Assembly: GCA_902554705.1 (NCBI GenBank)
Contig: CACDPP010000021.1
Span: 1-33,704 of the forward strand
Length of the DNA stretch: 33,704 bases
Source of the DNA: Paracoccaceae bacterium
Lineage (GTDB): Bacteria > Pseudomonadota > Alphaproteobacteria > Rhodobacterales > Rhodobacteraceae
Direction of reading: 5' to 3'
The position numbers were made by a program, and so were the translations under genes. The notes beneath the pieces were generated by a model. That model was not told the origin of the DNA. It saw only the letters and a program-made list of their open reading frames with translations, and searched no databases. Position 1 is the stretch's first letter; each line of letters opens with the position of its first letter. Shown one piece after another: positions 8,704 through 16,156 of this stretch.

Positions 8704-9291
8704 TTATCCGCGCCAAGTTCGAAGGGGGCCACAATCAATATGGACAAAACCCGATCGATAGTATCGACCTACGCCACCTCCACTGCATTTTGCTGCGGCT
8801 TTATAAACTTGCTTTACGCTGCGAGATGATAGACGAACATCGGCAGCTTGTCCGGTCATATGCAGTGAGTGCCTGGCTACGGATCTTGATCGTCGTCTTA
8901 GCATCGCATTTGTTTTGGCACTTCTGTAACCTGACAGAAGAGTGTATGGTTCGTCTGTATTGAGAAGGTTATGACTTGCTGCAATGATATCTATTGTTCG
9001 TCTATCAATAGTTTTGATTTCATTACGCCGCCAATCTCGCATTACAAAGTTTATCTCTTCTAAAACCTCAGGAATATATTTATTATCAATGCAGTATACG
9101 CCTCTAAATCTTTCCCCAGTTCTCCTTGAAATCATGTTTAAACTTCGAATATCTCCTGCACCTCTTAAAAAGCCGGCAGCTTTCGTAAAAGTAGGCGCAG
9201 CAGTTATTACTGAAGCTGCAAAAGCTCCAAGAATAAACCTTCGAGAGAAATTACTATTTTCTGTTTTTTCCAAAATAACTTGTTCACTCAC
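8704..9291 (-). CDS. DUF882/M15-type murein peptidase, Tat-exported
   Basis: A 195-aa periplasmic protein of the YcbK/DUF882 group, related to D-Ala-D-Ala carboxypeptidase and MepA-like zinc peptidases that cut peptidoglycan peptides. A twin-arginine signal is visible (S16-R-R-F-I-L, hydrophobic stretch to about residue 38). Candidate zinc ligands fit the family pattern: His144 (SLHMTGQAAD), Asp151 and His184 (GFVHIDCG). The SGYRSAKTN motif at 120-128 is also typical. The start is GTG at 9291 with no Shine-Dalgarno but with an extended -10-like sequence immediately upstream (see separate entry). It is divergent from an L,D-transpeptidase gene, an arrangement that links peptidoglycan trimming and cross-linking. 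Confidence 0.88.
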   Translation of the reverse strand: MSEQVILEKTENSNFSRRFILGAFAASVITAAPTFTKAAGFLRGAGDIRSLNMISRRTGERFRGVYCIDNKYIPEVLEEINFVMRDWRRNEIKTIDRRTIDIIAASHNLLNTDEPYTLLSGYRSAKTNAMLRRRSRSVARHSLHMTGQAADVRLSSRSVKQVYKAAAKCSGGGVGRYYRSGFVHIDCGPLRTWRG

Positions 9292-9299
9292 AAATAATT

Positions 9300-9308
9300 T
9301 TTATAGCA
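9300..9308 (-). promoter_or_regulatory. Extended -10 element (TGC-TATAAA) abutting the DUF882 start
   Basis: On the minus strand TGC is directly followed by TATAAA, ending 8 bases before the GTG start codon. A transcript starting 7-8 bases after this hexamer would begin at or next to the GTG, which has no Shine-Dalgarno, so the mRNA may be leaderless. No good -35 was found at 17 bases, consistent with an extended -10 promoter. Confidence 0.35.
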
Positions 9309-9447
9309 TAACTTTATTTAGGGCAGGTTATTGCACAAAACAATTCAATAAAAAAGCACTAATTTTTTTCTTCTTTGTACCTAACCCAATGAAATAAAAT
9401 GTTAATTTATTAGACTTGTTTGAGAAAAATGCTTCTTGGGTCTAAAA

Positions 9448-9462
9448 TTAATGCCCTATTAA
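9448..9462. promoter_or_regulatory. CtrA-like binding site TTAA-N7-TTAA
   Basis: TTAA (9448-9451), seven bases, TTAA (9459-9462) match the full alphaproteobacterial CtrA consensus. It lies in the 258-base divergent region between the two cell-wall genes, about 90 bases before the L,D-transpeptidase start. In AT-rich DNA this pattern arises by chance a few times per window of this size, so the position in a promoter region is the main support. Confidence 0.35.
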
Positions 9463-9499
9463 TCAAAAACTTTAGATGAATTCAAGATTTCTTATCTCG

Positions 9500-9505
9500 T
9501 ATAAT
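9500..9505 (+). promoter_or_regulatory. Candidate -10 box TATAAT for the L,D-transpeptidase gene
   Basis: A perfect TATAAT lies 44 bases before the GTG start at 9550. The -35 position 17 bases upstream (TGAATT) is poor, so the promoter may need an activator; the CtrA-like site sits 37 bases upstream of the box. The rest of 9292-9549 is AT-rich without a further gene. Confidence 0.35.
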
Positions 9506-9549
9506 TAGTATAACGACTTATTATAAAAAGTTATAGATGAGGTTCTATT

Positions 9550-11157
9550 GTGGCAAATTATAGGGTTATTTTTAGAGTATTCAGAGTTCTTGCTTGTATT
9601 TTTACTTTATTCTCTGCCTCAGCATCAATTGCGAATGTAAATAGTGTTGAATTTAGGTTTTCTTTGTTGAGCGTCCTAGCAAAAAACGCTGAAGCTATTG
9701 AGTTTTATGCGGAAAATGAATTTAAACCTATTTGGGTTGGTGGCGATAGATATGCCCGAGAAAGGGCATCTTATTTTTTTAAAGAACTCAAAAATACATC
9801 AAAGCATGCCTTGCCAACTCGCCGTTATGATCCTGACTATTTAAAAAATCAGTTTAGAAAGGCCCGAACTGCCACTGAACTTGGATCAATAGAAGCATTG
9901 ATTACGCTGAAATTCTTAAATTATTCATCTAATCTTCAAACTGGCATTCTGAAACCAGCTTCAGTAGATAAAGAGATTGTTCGAAAAGTTCCTTACAGAA
10001 GCCCAGCTGCCTATTTAAAAACTTTACTTTCAGTCAGCCCACAGGAATTTTTCGGTGGCCTTCATCCACAGTCCAAGCAGTACACTGTCCTTCTTTCGGA
10101 AAAAAAGCGTCTTGAAAAAATTATTTCCCAAGGAGGTTGGTATAGTGAACTGCCAACCGAACTTTTGAGGCCAGGTGATATGGGAGAAAGTGTTGTGCTT
10201 CTTCGTAATGCTTTAATTAAGCGTGGATATTTAAAAAGTAACTCATCTGAAGTTTATGATGGCGATCTTCGACGAGCAGTGCAGCTATTCCAACTTAGGC
10301 ATGGTTTAGCTCCAGATGGGATAGCAGGTCCAGCAACATTTTCCGAGATTGGGAAGAGCGCTGAGGAAAGGCTGGCATCTGTAATTGTAGCCTTGGAAAG
10401 GGAGAGGTGGACAAATTTTGATTTGGGCTCGCGTCACGTTGTAGTGAATTTGCCTGATTTTTCGACCAAATTATTTGAAGATGGAGCCCTTATTTTCGAA
10501 ACAAGAAATGTGATCGGGACTCCGGTAGACGAACAGAGGACGCCAGAATTTTCAGATATAATAGAGCATATAATCACTAACCCTACCTGGAATGTGCCAA
10601 AATCAATCACCTTGAAAGAGTATTTGCCTGAAATGCAAGAAGACCCATTAGCTCATGATTATTTAGAGCTGGTTGATCTGGACCGTGAAATTGTCCCCCG
10701 ATTTTTAGTGGATTTCAACGAATATGATGAAGAAACTTTTCCTTATGATTTGAAACAAATGCCCTCAATAACTAATGCTTTGGGTTTAGTTAAGTTTATG
10801 TTTCCAAATCAATATAGCATCTATCTTCACGATACTCCTTCCAAGCCCTTATTTGATTTGGAGGTAAGAGCTTTCTCTCATGGGTGCATTCGATTACAAA
10901 AACCATTTGAATTTGCTTATGAACTACTTAAACCACAGACTTCTGATCCAGAGGCGCAATTTCAAGAAGCTATGGATACGGGGGAGGAAACGGTAGTTTA
11001 TTTGCGAAAACCTGTACAGGTTCATTTAATTTATAGAACTGCGTTTGTGGATGAGTTAGGGGTAATTAATTATAGACGGGATATTTATGGACGCGATGCA
11101 GCAATTTATGAAGCCCTTATCGAAGCGGGTATTCAGGCAAGGCCAGTATCTGGATAA
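9550..11157 (+). CDS. L,D-transpeptidase, YcbB/LdtD-like
   Basis: Periplasmic enzyme that forms 3-3 peptidoglycan cross-links or attaches proteins to the wall. The 535 aa begin with a signal peptide or anchor (RVFRVLACIFTLFSASASIA, about 9-28). They continue with an N-terminal scaffold region, a peptidoglycan-binding domain (about 205-268, with LRPGDMGESVVLLRNALIKR and LAPDGIAGPAT motifs), and a YkuD catalytic domain whose signature is SHGCIRL with nucleophile Cys446 and the neighbouring YLHDTPS motif. Length and domain order match YcbB/LdtD. The start is GTG at 9550, supported by GAGG about 7 bases upstream. It is the first gene of a same-strand series leading into lpxD (32-base gap to the preferred ATG), so the two may be co-transcribed. 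Confidence 0.92.
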   Translation: MANYRVIFRVFRVLACIFTLFSASASIANVNSVEFRFSLLSVLAKNAEAIEFYAENEFKPIWVGGDRYARERASYFFKELKNTSKHALPTRRYDPDYLKNQFRKARTATELGSIEALITLKFLNYSSNLQTGILKPASVDKEIVRKVPYRSPAAYLKTLLSVSPQEFFGGLHPQSKQYTVLLSEKKRLEKIISQGGWYSELPTELLRPGDMGESVVLLRNALIKRGYLKSNSSEVYDGDLRRAVQLFQLRHGLAPDGIAGPATFSEIGKSAEERLASVIVALERERWTNFDLGSRHVVVNLPDFSTKLFEDGALIFETRNVIGTPVDEQRTPEFSDIIEHIITNPTWNVPKSITLKEYLPEMQEDPLAHDYLELVDLDREIVPRFLVDFNEYDEETFPYDLKQMPSITNALGLVKFMFPNQYSIYLHDTPSKPLFDLEVRAFSHGCIRLQKPFEFAYELLKPQTSDPEAQFQEAMDTGEETVVYLRKPVQVHLIYRTAFVDELGVINYRRDIYGRDAAIYEALIEAGIQARPVSG

Positions 11158-11189
11158 AAGCTCAGAGGTTTTTGTTAAATAGGATTGAA

Positions 11190-12287
11190 ATGAAATTTAC
11201 TGTTCAGGAAATAGCTAAGTCAATTGGTGCCGAGTGTTTTGGTGATCCGGAAGTAAAGGTGTCATCGGTCGCAGAACCCAAACTGGCCTCTGAGCTGGAT
11301 ATTGCCTTAGCAATTAGTCCTAAATATCTTGATGATTTGAAACATACCTCTGCTAAGTGCGCTCTACTTACACTAGGAAGTGATTGGACTAAGTATGATT
11401 TAAGTGCAGCTATATTAGTATCTAGACCTAGATATGCGATGTCCTCTATTTCCAAAATGTTAGATAGGGGGCAGAACTATAAATCAGGTATTCATCCATC
11501 ATCGATAATCGATCCAAGCGCGCAAATAGGAAACAATGTTCTTATTGGTGAAATGGTTGTTATTTCTTCTAACGCTCAGATTGGTGATAACTCTATCATT
11601 GGCCCACAGTGTTACATAGGTTCTAATTCAATTTTAGGAAATAATTGTTATCTCCGCGAGGGAGTGAAAATTGGTTCTGATGTCATTATTGGTGATCGTT
11701 TTTGTGCTCAGCCTTCTGCCATTGTTGGAGCAGATGGGTTTTCATTCGTTACTGAAAAGTCCTCTGCTGTTGAGGAAGTTAGGGCTGATTTAAGCAAATC
11801 AGCCGTTAACAAAAATGAAAACCAAATTTGGCATCGGATACATTCACTGGCAGGTGTTATTATAGGTAACGACGTGGAAATTGGCTCAAATACCTGCATT
11901 GATCGCGGAACAGTGAAGCCTACTTCAATTGGGAATGGTGTTAAGGCTGATAATTTAGCTCAAATTGGGCATAACGTTCAAATTGGGGATAACACTCTTA
12001 TCTGCGCTCAAGTGGGAATAGCTGGTAGTGCTATGATAGGAAAAAATGTGGTTTTGGGGGGACAGTCAGGCATAAGCGACAATATATTTGTGGGTGATAA
12101 TGTTATAACTGGTGGAGCAACAAAAGTACTTTCAAATATTCCGGCCGGTCGAGTTATGTTGGGCTATCCAGCTATGAAAATGGATACTCAGTTAGAAGTC
12201 TATAGAAATCTTAGAAAATTACCTAATCTAGTAAAAGAGCTAACAAAGATAAAAAAAGCCGTTTTCAAGCCAACGAAGATAGACTAA
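11190..12287 (+). CDS. lpxD: LpxD, UDP-3-O-acylglucosamine N-acyltransferase
   Basis: Cytosolic trimeric enzyme that transfers a 3-hydroxyacyl chain from acyl-ACP to the 2-amino group in lipid A synthesis. With the ATG at 11190 the protein has 365 aa: an N-terminal uridine-binding domain (1-95, FTVQEIAKSIGAE), then a left-handed beta-helix of many hexapeptide repeats (IGDNSI, IGNDVEIGSNT). The catalytic histidine is His261 in NLAQIGHNVQIGDNT. The IHSLAGVIIGNDVEIGSNTCIDRGT stretch and the insert before it look typical of alphaproteobacterial LpxD. ATG 11190 is preferred over the in-frame TTG at 11172 because AGGA is well placed and the family N-terminus begins there. No bamA, fabZ or lpxA adjoins it, so it may be a second lpxD copy tied to the ACP and ketosynthase downstream. 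Confidence 0.92.
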   Translation: MKFTVQEIAKSIGAECFGDPEVKVSSVAEPKLASELDIALAISPKYLDDLKHTSAKCALLTLGSDWTKYDLSAAILVSRPRYAMSSISKMLDRGQNYKSGIHPSSIIDPSAQIGNNVLIGEMVVISSNAQIGDNSIIGPQCYIGSNSILGNNCYLREGVKIGSDVIIGDRFCAQPSAIVGADGFSFVTEKSSAVEEVRADLSKSAVNKNENQIWHRIHSLAGVIIGNDVEIGSNTCIDRGTVKPTSIGNGVKADNLAQIGHNVQIGDNTLICAQVGIAGSAMIGKNVVLGGQSGISDNIFVGDNVITGGATKVLSNIPAGRVMLGYPAMKMDTQLEVYRNLRKLPNLVKELTKIKKAVFKPTKID

Positions 12288-12322
12288 ACGCAGGTTAGAA
12301 TTTTGTTGAGGAACCTTATGAT

Positions 12323-12580
12323 ATGGATATTGGCGCAAAGGTAATCGATATCATTGCTGAGCAAGCGATCCTCGATCCTGGCGATGTTACCTTGGAAAGT
12401 ACTCTCGATAGTCTTGGTATTGACAGTATGGGTTTGGTCGAAAGTATATTTGCAATTGAAGAAGCATTTGATATTCACATACCTTTTAATGCAAATGATC
12501 CATCTGACAGCGACTTCAATATATCATCTGTATCATCAATTATATCGGGTATTGAAAAATTAGTGGCTGAAAAATCTTGA
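12323..12580 (+). CDS. Acyl carrier protein (dedicated, AcpXL-like)
   Basis: An 85-residue acidic helical protein with the phosphopantetheine motif LGIDSMGL, attachment at Ser35, as in acyl carrier proteins. The N-terminal IDIIAEQAILDP and the longer helix 2/3 region (EEAFDIHIPFNANDPSDSDFNI) differ from housekeeping AcpP and recall specialised ACPs such as rhizobial AcpXL. GAGGA precedes the ATG by about 10 bases. Its stop overlaps the next gene's start (TTGA), giving tight coupling to the ketosynthase, and it follows lpxD by 35 bases. I infer that it carries acyl chains made by the adjacent ketosynthase, possibly for LpxD; the sequence does not prove this. Confidence 0.85.
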   Translation: MDIGAKVIDIIAEQAILDPGDVTLESTLDSLGIDSMGLVESIFAIEEAFDIHIPFNANDPSDSDFNISSVSSIISGIEKLVAEKS

Positions 12581-13785
12581 ATCGGGTCGCTATTACTGGG
12601 TCTGGCACAATTAATTCGCTTGGTCATTCGGTTAAAGAGACATTGGCAAATATGGCTGAAGGTCTGTGTGGTATTAGACCCCTTTATTTTAAAGATGTTG
12701 ATCGTTTAGATATAAAGATTGGTGGACAGGTAAAAGATTTTGATCCTACGACAGTTTTTAATCGGCAACAGCTTGCTTTGTATGACAGAGTTACCCAGTT
12801 CACCCTTATTGCCGCTAAAGAGGCTATAAAACAGTCAGGAATAATTTTTTCAGGTGACCTTGCGGCAAAATCTGGTGTTGTTTTGGGAACTGCGGGTGGT
12901 GGTGTGAGTACCTGGGATGATAATTATCGAGCTGTTTACGAAGAAGGTAAAAATCGTGTTCATCCTTTTGTTGTCCCTAAACTTATGAATAACGCAGCAG
13001 CAAGCCATGTCTCTATGGAATACAATTTAAAAGGACCCTCCTTTACTGTTTCGACGGCTTGCGCCAGTTCAAATCACGCCATGGCACAAGCTTTTCAAAT
13101 GGTCAGGTCTGGGCTTTCTGATGTCATGGTTACTGGTGGCTCGGAAAGTATGCTGTGTTTTGGAGGAGTAAAGGCCTGGGAGGGTTTAAGGGTTATGAGT
13201 AAAGATGCCTGCAGGCCGTTTTCAGCAAATCGCAATGGAATGGTTCAGGGTGAGGGCGCAGCAATATTTGTTTTTGAAAATTTTGATAAAGCCAAAAAAC
13301 GAGGCGCAGAAATCTTAGCTGAAGTTGTAGGATATGCGATGTCTTCTGATGCCAGTGATATTGTAATGCCATCAAAGCAAGGCGCGGCTCGTGCTATTAC
13401 AGGCGCTCTACATGATGCCCGACTTAGCCCAGAAGATGTACAATACATTAATGCTCATGGAACTGGAACTGCGGCCAATGATAAAACAGAATGTGCTGCA
13501 GTCGCCGATGTATTTGGAAGACATGCTGATAATTTGATGCTTTCGTCCACCAAATCCATGCACGGTCATTTGATTGGAGGAACAGGTGCTGTTGAACTTC
13601 TTGCCTGTATAATGGCTGTTAAGGATGGAATAGTTGCTCCCACAATTGGATATGAAGAGGCTGACCCAGAGTGTGCTTTGGATGTTGTTCCAAATCAGGC
13701 TCGAGAAACAAAAGTTGATGTCGCTTTGAGTAATGCCTTTGCTTTTGGGGGACTTAATGCAGTTTTAGCTGTAAGGTCCGTCTGA
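12577..13785 (+). CDS. Beta-ketoacyl-ACP synthase II-like (FabF family)
   Basis: Condensing enzyme that extends an acyl-ACP by two carbons using malonyl-ACP. 402 aa, normal for FabF. The Cys-His-His triad is complete: Cys162 in STACASSNHAM, His294 in NAHGTGTAANDKTE, His331 in MHGHLIGGTGAVE, with Lys326 in STK. The C-terminal NAFAFGGLNAVL motif is also present. No acyltransferase or reductase domains, so it is a stand-alone ketosynthase, not a polyketide synthase module. It starts with TTG at 12577, overlapping the ACP stop as TTGA. Its partner is evidently the ACP next to it. Because a housekeeping fabF normally sits with acpP or fabG elsewhere, I infer a specialised role, such as making the unusual acyl groups of lipid A. 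Confidence 0.9.
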   Translation: MNRVAITGSGTINSLGHSVKETLANMAEGLCGIRPLYFKDVDRLDIKIGGQVKDFDPTTVFNRQQLALYDRVTQFTLIAAKEAIKQSGIIFSGDLAAKSGVVLGTAGGGVSTWDDNYRAVYEEGKNRVHPFVVPKLMNNAAASHVSMEYNLKGPSFTVSTACASSNHAMAQAFQMVRSGLSDVMVTGGSESMLCFGGVKAWEGLRVMSKDACRPFSANRNGMVQGEGAAIFVFENFDKAKKRGAEILAEVVGYAMSSDASDIVMPSKQGAARAITGALHDARLSPEDVQYINAHGTGTAANDKTECAAVADVFGRHADNLMLSSTKSMHGHLIGGTGAVELLACIMAVKDGIVAPTIGYEEADPECALDVVPNQARETKVDVALSNAFAFGGLNAVLAVRSV

Positions 13786-13837
13786 CAACCCTATAACTTA
13801 ATAATAACTTCCCCGCAAAAATCGAAAGAGAAAACTA

Positions 13838-15058
13838 TTGGGCTATTTTGAATTCATAAGGTCAAATATCACCTGGTTGTTGACCGGTTTCATATTGGCT
13901 TTGAGCTCAAGTTTTGGTCAAACGTTTTTCATTTCAATTTTTGCTGGAAAAATACAGGCATTCTTTAATCTTAGTCATGGAGATTGGGGTTCAATCTACA
14001 TGATAGGGACTTTGGCCTCTGCAACCGTTATGATTTGGGCAGGAACTTCAAGTGATATTTTTCGAACTCGGTCAATAGGTGTTTTAGTATTGTTCGGTTT
14101 AAGTCTGTCCACGCTTCTGATGGCCGTAAACCCTGCTGTTTGGCTATTACCATTTTTAGTCTTTCTTTTACGCTTTCTAGGACAAGGAATGTTACCTCAT
14201 ATTTCCTCTGTTTCTATGTCTAGATGGTTTATATCGCAAAGAGGCAAAGCTTTAGCAATTTCAAACACTGGATATGCTTTGGGTGAAGCTTTGCTCCCGG
14301 TCTTGTTTACCGTATTAATGCTTAGTTATCATTGGCAAAATTTATGGGTTGTTGCATCCGTATTTTGTTTTTTAATGGTACCCTTAATTTGGATATTATT
14401 AAAAAACGAAAGAACGCCGCAGTCACTGGCCGAAGAAGTTATTGCTTTTGGTCTATTAGGAAAATCATGGTCTCGAAAGGAAGTTATATGGCATCCGCTA
14501 TTTTGGTTTATGCTTCCGGCTCTCATTGGGCCGTCTGCCTGTTCGACTTCGTTTTTTTTCCAGCAAGTGTACTTTGCTGAAATTAAGGGTTGGACGCACC
14601 TGCAACTAGTTGCTCTTTTTCCGATATATACAATAGTCGCAATTGTATTCAATTTAGTATCAGGTTGGGCATTAGATAAATTTGGTCTAGATCGCATAAT
14701 TCCTTTTTATCAGATACCTTTGGTTTTTGCTTTTATCTTATTTTATTTTGTTTCCACACAATTGGGATTAGCGCTTGGTTTGTGCTTTTTAGCTATTTCT
14801 GCAGGTGCAAACTCAACTCTCCCAACAGCTTTTTGGGCAGAGTACTACGGCACCAAATTTCTTGGAACAATTAAAGCATTGGGAACGGCTATAATGGTTT
14901 TAGGTTCTGCTATTGGCCCAGGAATGACGGGGTTTTTAATTGATTGGGGCTTTGGTATTGAGAAGCAATATTTTATTTTTGGTCTTTATTTTATATTTTC
15001 AACACTTTTGATGTTTATTGGAATAAAAATTTACTCACCATATAAAATAGTTGAATAA
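13838..15058 (+). CDS. Major facilitator superfamily permease
   Basis: A 406-aa inner-membrane protein with about twelve transmembrane helices in two halves and a cytoplasmic loop near residues 185-215 (LLKNERTPQSLAEEVIAFG). The helix 2-3 loop reads WAGTSSDIFRTRSIG, a recognisable variant of the MFS G-X3-D-R/K motif, and the second half has SGWALDKFGLDRI. The substrate is unknown. The start is TTG at 13838 with a purine-rich AAAGAG upstream; no closer ATG gives a complete first helix. It follows the ketosynthase by 52 bases on the same strand but need not share its function. Its 3' end overlaps the convergent glucokinase gene by 28 bases. Confidence 0.85.
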   Translation: MGYFEFIRSNITWLLTGFILALSSSFGQTFFISIFAGKIQAFFNLSHGDWGSIYMIGTLASATVMIWAGTSSDIFRTRSIGVLVLFGLSLSTLLMAVNPAVWLLPFLVFLLRFLGQGMLPHISSVSMSRWFISQRGKALAISNTGYALGEALLPVLFTVLMLSYHWQNLWVVASVFCFLMVPLIWILLKNERTPQSLAEEVIAFGLLGKSWSRKEVIWHPLFWFMLPALIGPSACSTSFFFQQVYFAEIKGWTHLQLVALFPIYTIVAIVFNLVSGWALDKFGLDRIIPFYQIPLVFAFILFYFVSTQLGLALGLCFLAISAGANSTLPTAFWAEYYGTKFLGTIKALGTAIMVLGSAIGPGMTGFLIDWGFGIEKQYFIFGLYFIFSTLLMFIGIKIYSPYKIVE

Positions 15059-15987
15059 TTTGCGCATCCTTTAAGTGCTGCATAGTCGTCCAAAATCAAA
15101 TGAACTGATATTTTTTTCATAATTTCTGAGAAGTTTCCCCGCTCATAAAAATTTTCTTTAAAATTTTCTTCCTTTAAATATGGCAACATTGCTCTAGCAA
15201 CACCTCCGATTAAGTAAACGCCCCCCAGCGCCATATTCATCAAAGCAAAATCACCAAAAGCTTGTCCCGCAAAGCCAGCTAACTGAGTTCCGACTTCCTT
15301 AGCCTGTAAATCGCCTTTTTCAGCAGCTGACAAAATATCAGCAGGAGTGCGATCACTTCTTTCGTTGAGAACTTGATCTAGGCGATTAAGTCCTAATCCG
15401 GCCAATACATTCTCATATGACACAAATGAAGAATTTTTTTCTAAATTTTCTATTATCAATTTTTGATTTTTGTTTGCGACTGTAATGCGAGCATGACCAT
15501 ATTCAGATGCTGGTACAAACGTACCAAAAGGTGATTGATAAGCTATAGCTACATTGAACCCAGTTCCCATTCCACAAACGAGCTTTGTATTATTTGGTGT
15601 AGGAACGTGACTTCCTTCAATTAATGTCTCTAAATCTTTTGGGTTAATGAAATCTAATGCATAACCCTGAGCTTGAAGGTCATTTATTATCAAAACTTCA
15701 TCGATGTTTGCTGCCTTCTGCAGCGATGGCACTGTTATTTTCCAATTTAGATTGCTCATTTCGACAGCAGTTTCAGAAATTATTCCTGCAGCAGCAATGC
15801 ACATTTTATTGATTAAATGGTCATCCGAACTTGACAAGTACGTTTCAATCACTTCATCAAAATTGTTAAAATCCGAATTTCTGAACTTCTGAATATTTTC
15901 AAGCGTTATTTCTTTGTCTGTTTTCGATGTTTTGGCCACGGCCAGCCTAGAGTTGGTTCCGCCTATATCTGCAACTAAAGTTTTCAA
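15031..15987 (-). CDS. glk: Glucokinase (Glk family)
   Basis: Cytosolic ATP-dependent phosphorylation of glucose to glucose 6-phosphate. The 318 aa match the Glk family (about 320 aa) rather than ROK kinases. The N-terminal phosphate motif is ADIGGTNSRLAV (6-17), the catalytic Asp is in IINDLQAQGYAL, the second phosphate motif is CGMGTGFNVA, followed by the SEYGHARI segment, and a C-terminal adenosine motif YLIGGVARAM. The zinc-binding CXCGXXGC cluster of ROK kinases is absent. The start is TTG at 15987 with AGAGGG about 10 bases upstream; no ATG precedes the DIGGTNSR motif. It is convergent with the MFS gene and divergent from uvrA. Transport of a sugar by the MFS neighbour is possible but not supported by shared transcription. 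Confidence 0.9.
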   Translation of the reverse strand: MKTLVADIGGTNSRLAVAKTSKTDKEITLENIQKFRNSDFNNFDEVIETYLSSSDDHLINKMCIAAAGIISETAVEMSNLNWKITVPSLQKAANIDEVLIINDLQAQGYALDFINPKDLETLIEGSHVPTPNNTKLVCGMGTGFNVAIAYQSPFGTFVPASEYGHARITVANKNQKLIIENLEKNSSFVSYENVLAGLGLNRLDQVLNERSDRTPADILSAAEKGDLQAKEVGTQLAGFAGQAFGDFALMNMALGGVYLIGGVARAMLPYLKEENFKENFYERGNFSEIMKKISVHLILDDYAALKGCANYSTILYGE

Positions 15988-16156
15988 AAATTGGGGCCCT
16001 CTGACTTTTTAATGATGATTTCTAGTAAGAATAAATATGTTCAACTGCAAGACCATAGATTACAAATAAATTATTCCATTTACTAAACTTCCCATTCTTA
16101 AATATTGGTCACGTGATGCTTCTGCACTATTTAAACAAAAAAAGGTTAAATGATTA

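Noticed and set aside
8984-9397. 137-residue open frame opposite the DUF882 gene
   Set aside because: It is the antisense shadow of a gene with intact catalytic residues and runs into an AT-rich promoter region; no ribosome site or motif.
11172-11189. TTG start of lpxD, six codons upstream
   Set aside because: The ATG at 11190 has a better-placed AGGA and matches where LpxD proteins normally begin.
12323-13785. Polyketide or fatty-acid natural-product cluster
   Set aside because: Only a stand-alone ACP and ketosynthase are present, with no acyltransferase, reductase, thioesterase or tailoring genes; the lpxD neighbour points to lipid A instead.
15988-16156. SOS (LexA) box upstream of uvrA
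   Set aside because: A GTTC occurs near 16039, but seven bases later the sequence is AGAC, not GTTC, and no GAAC-N7-GAAC is present.
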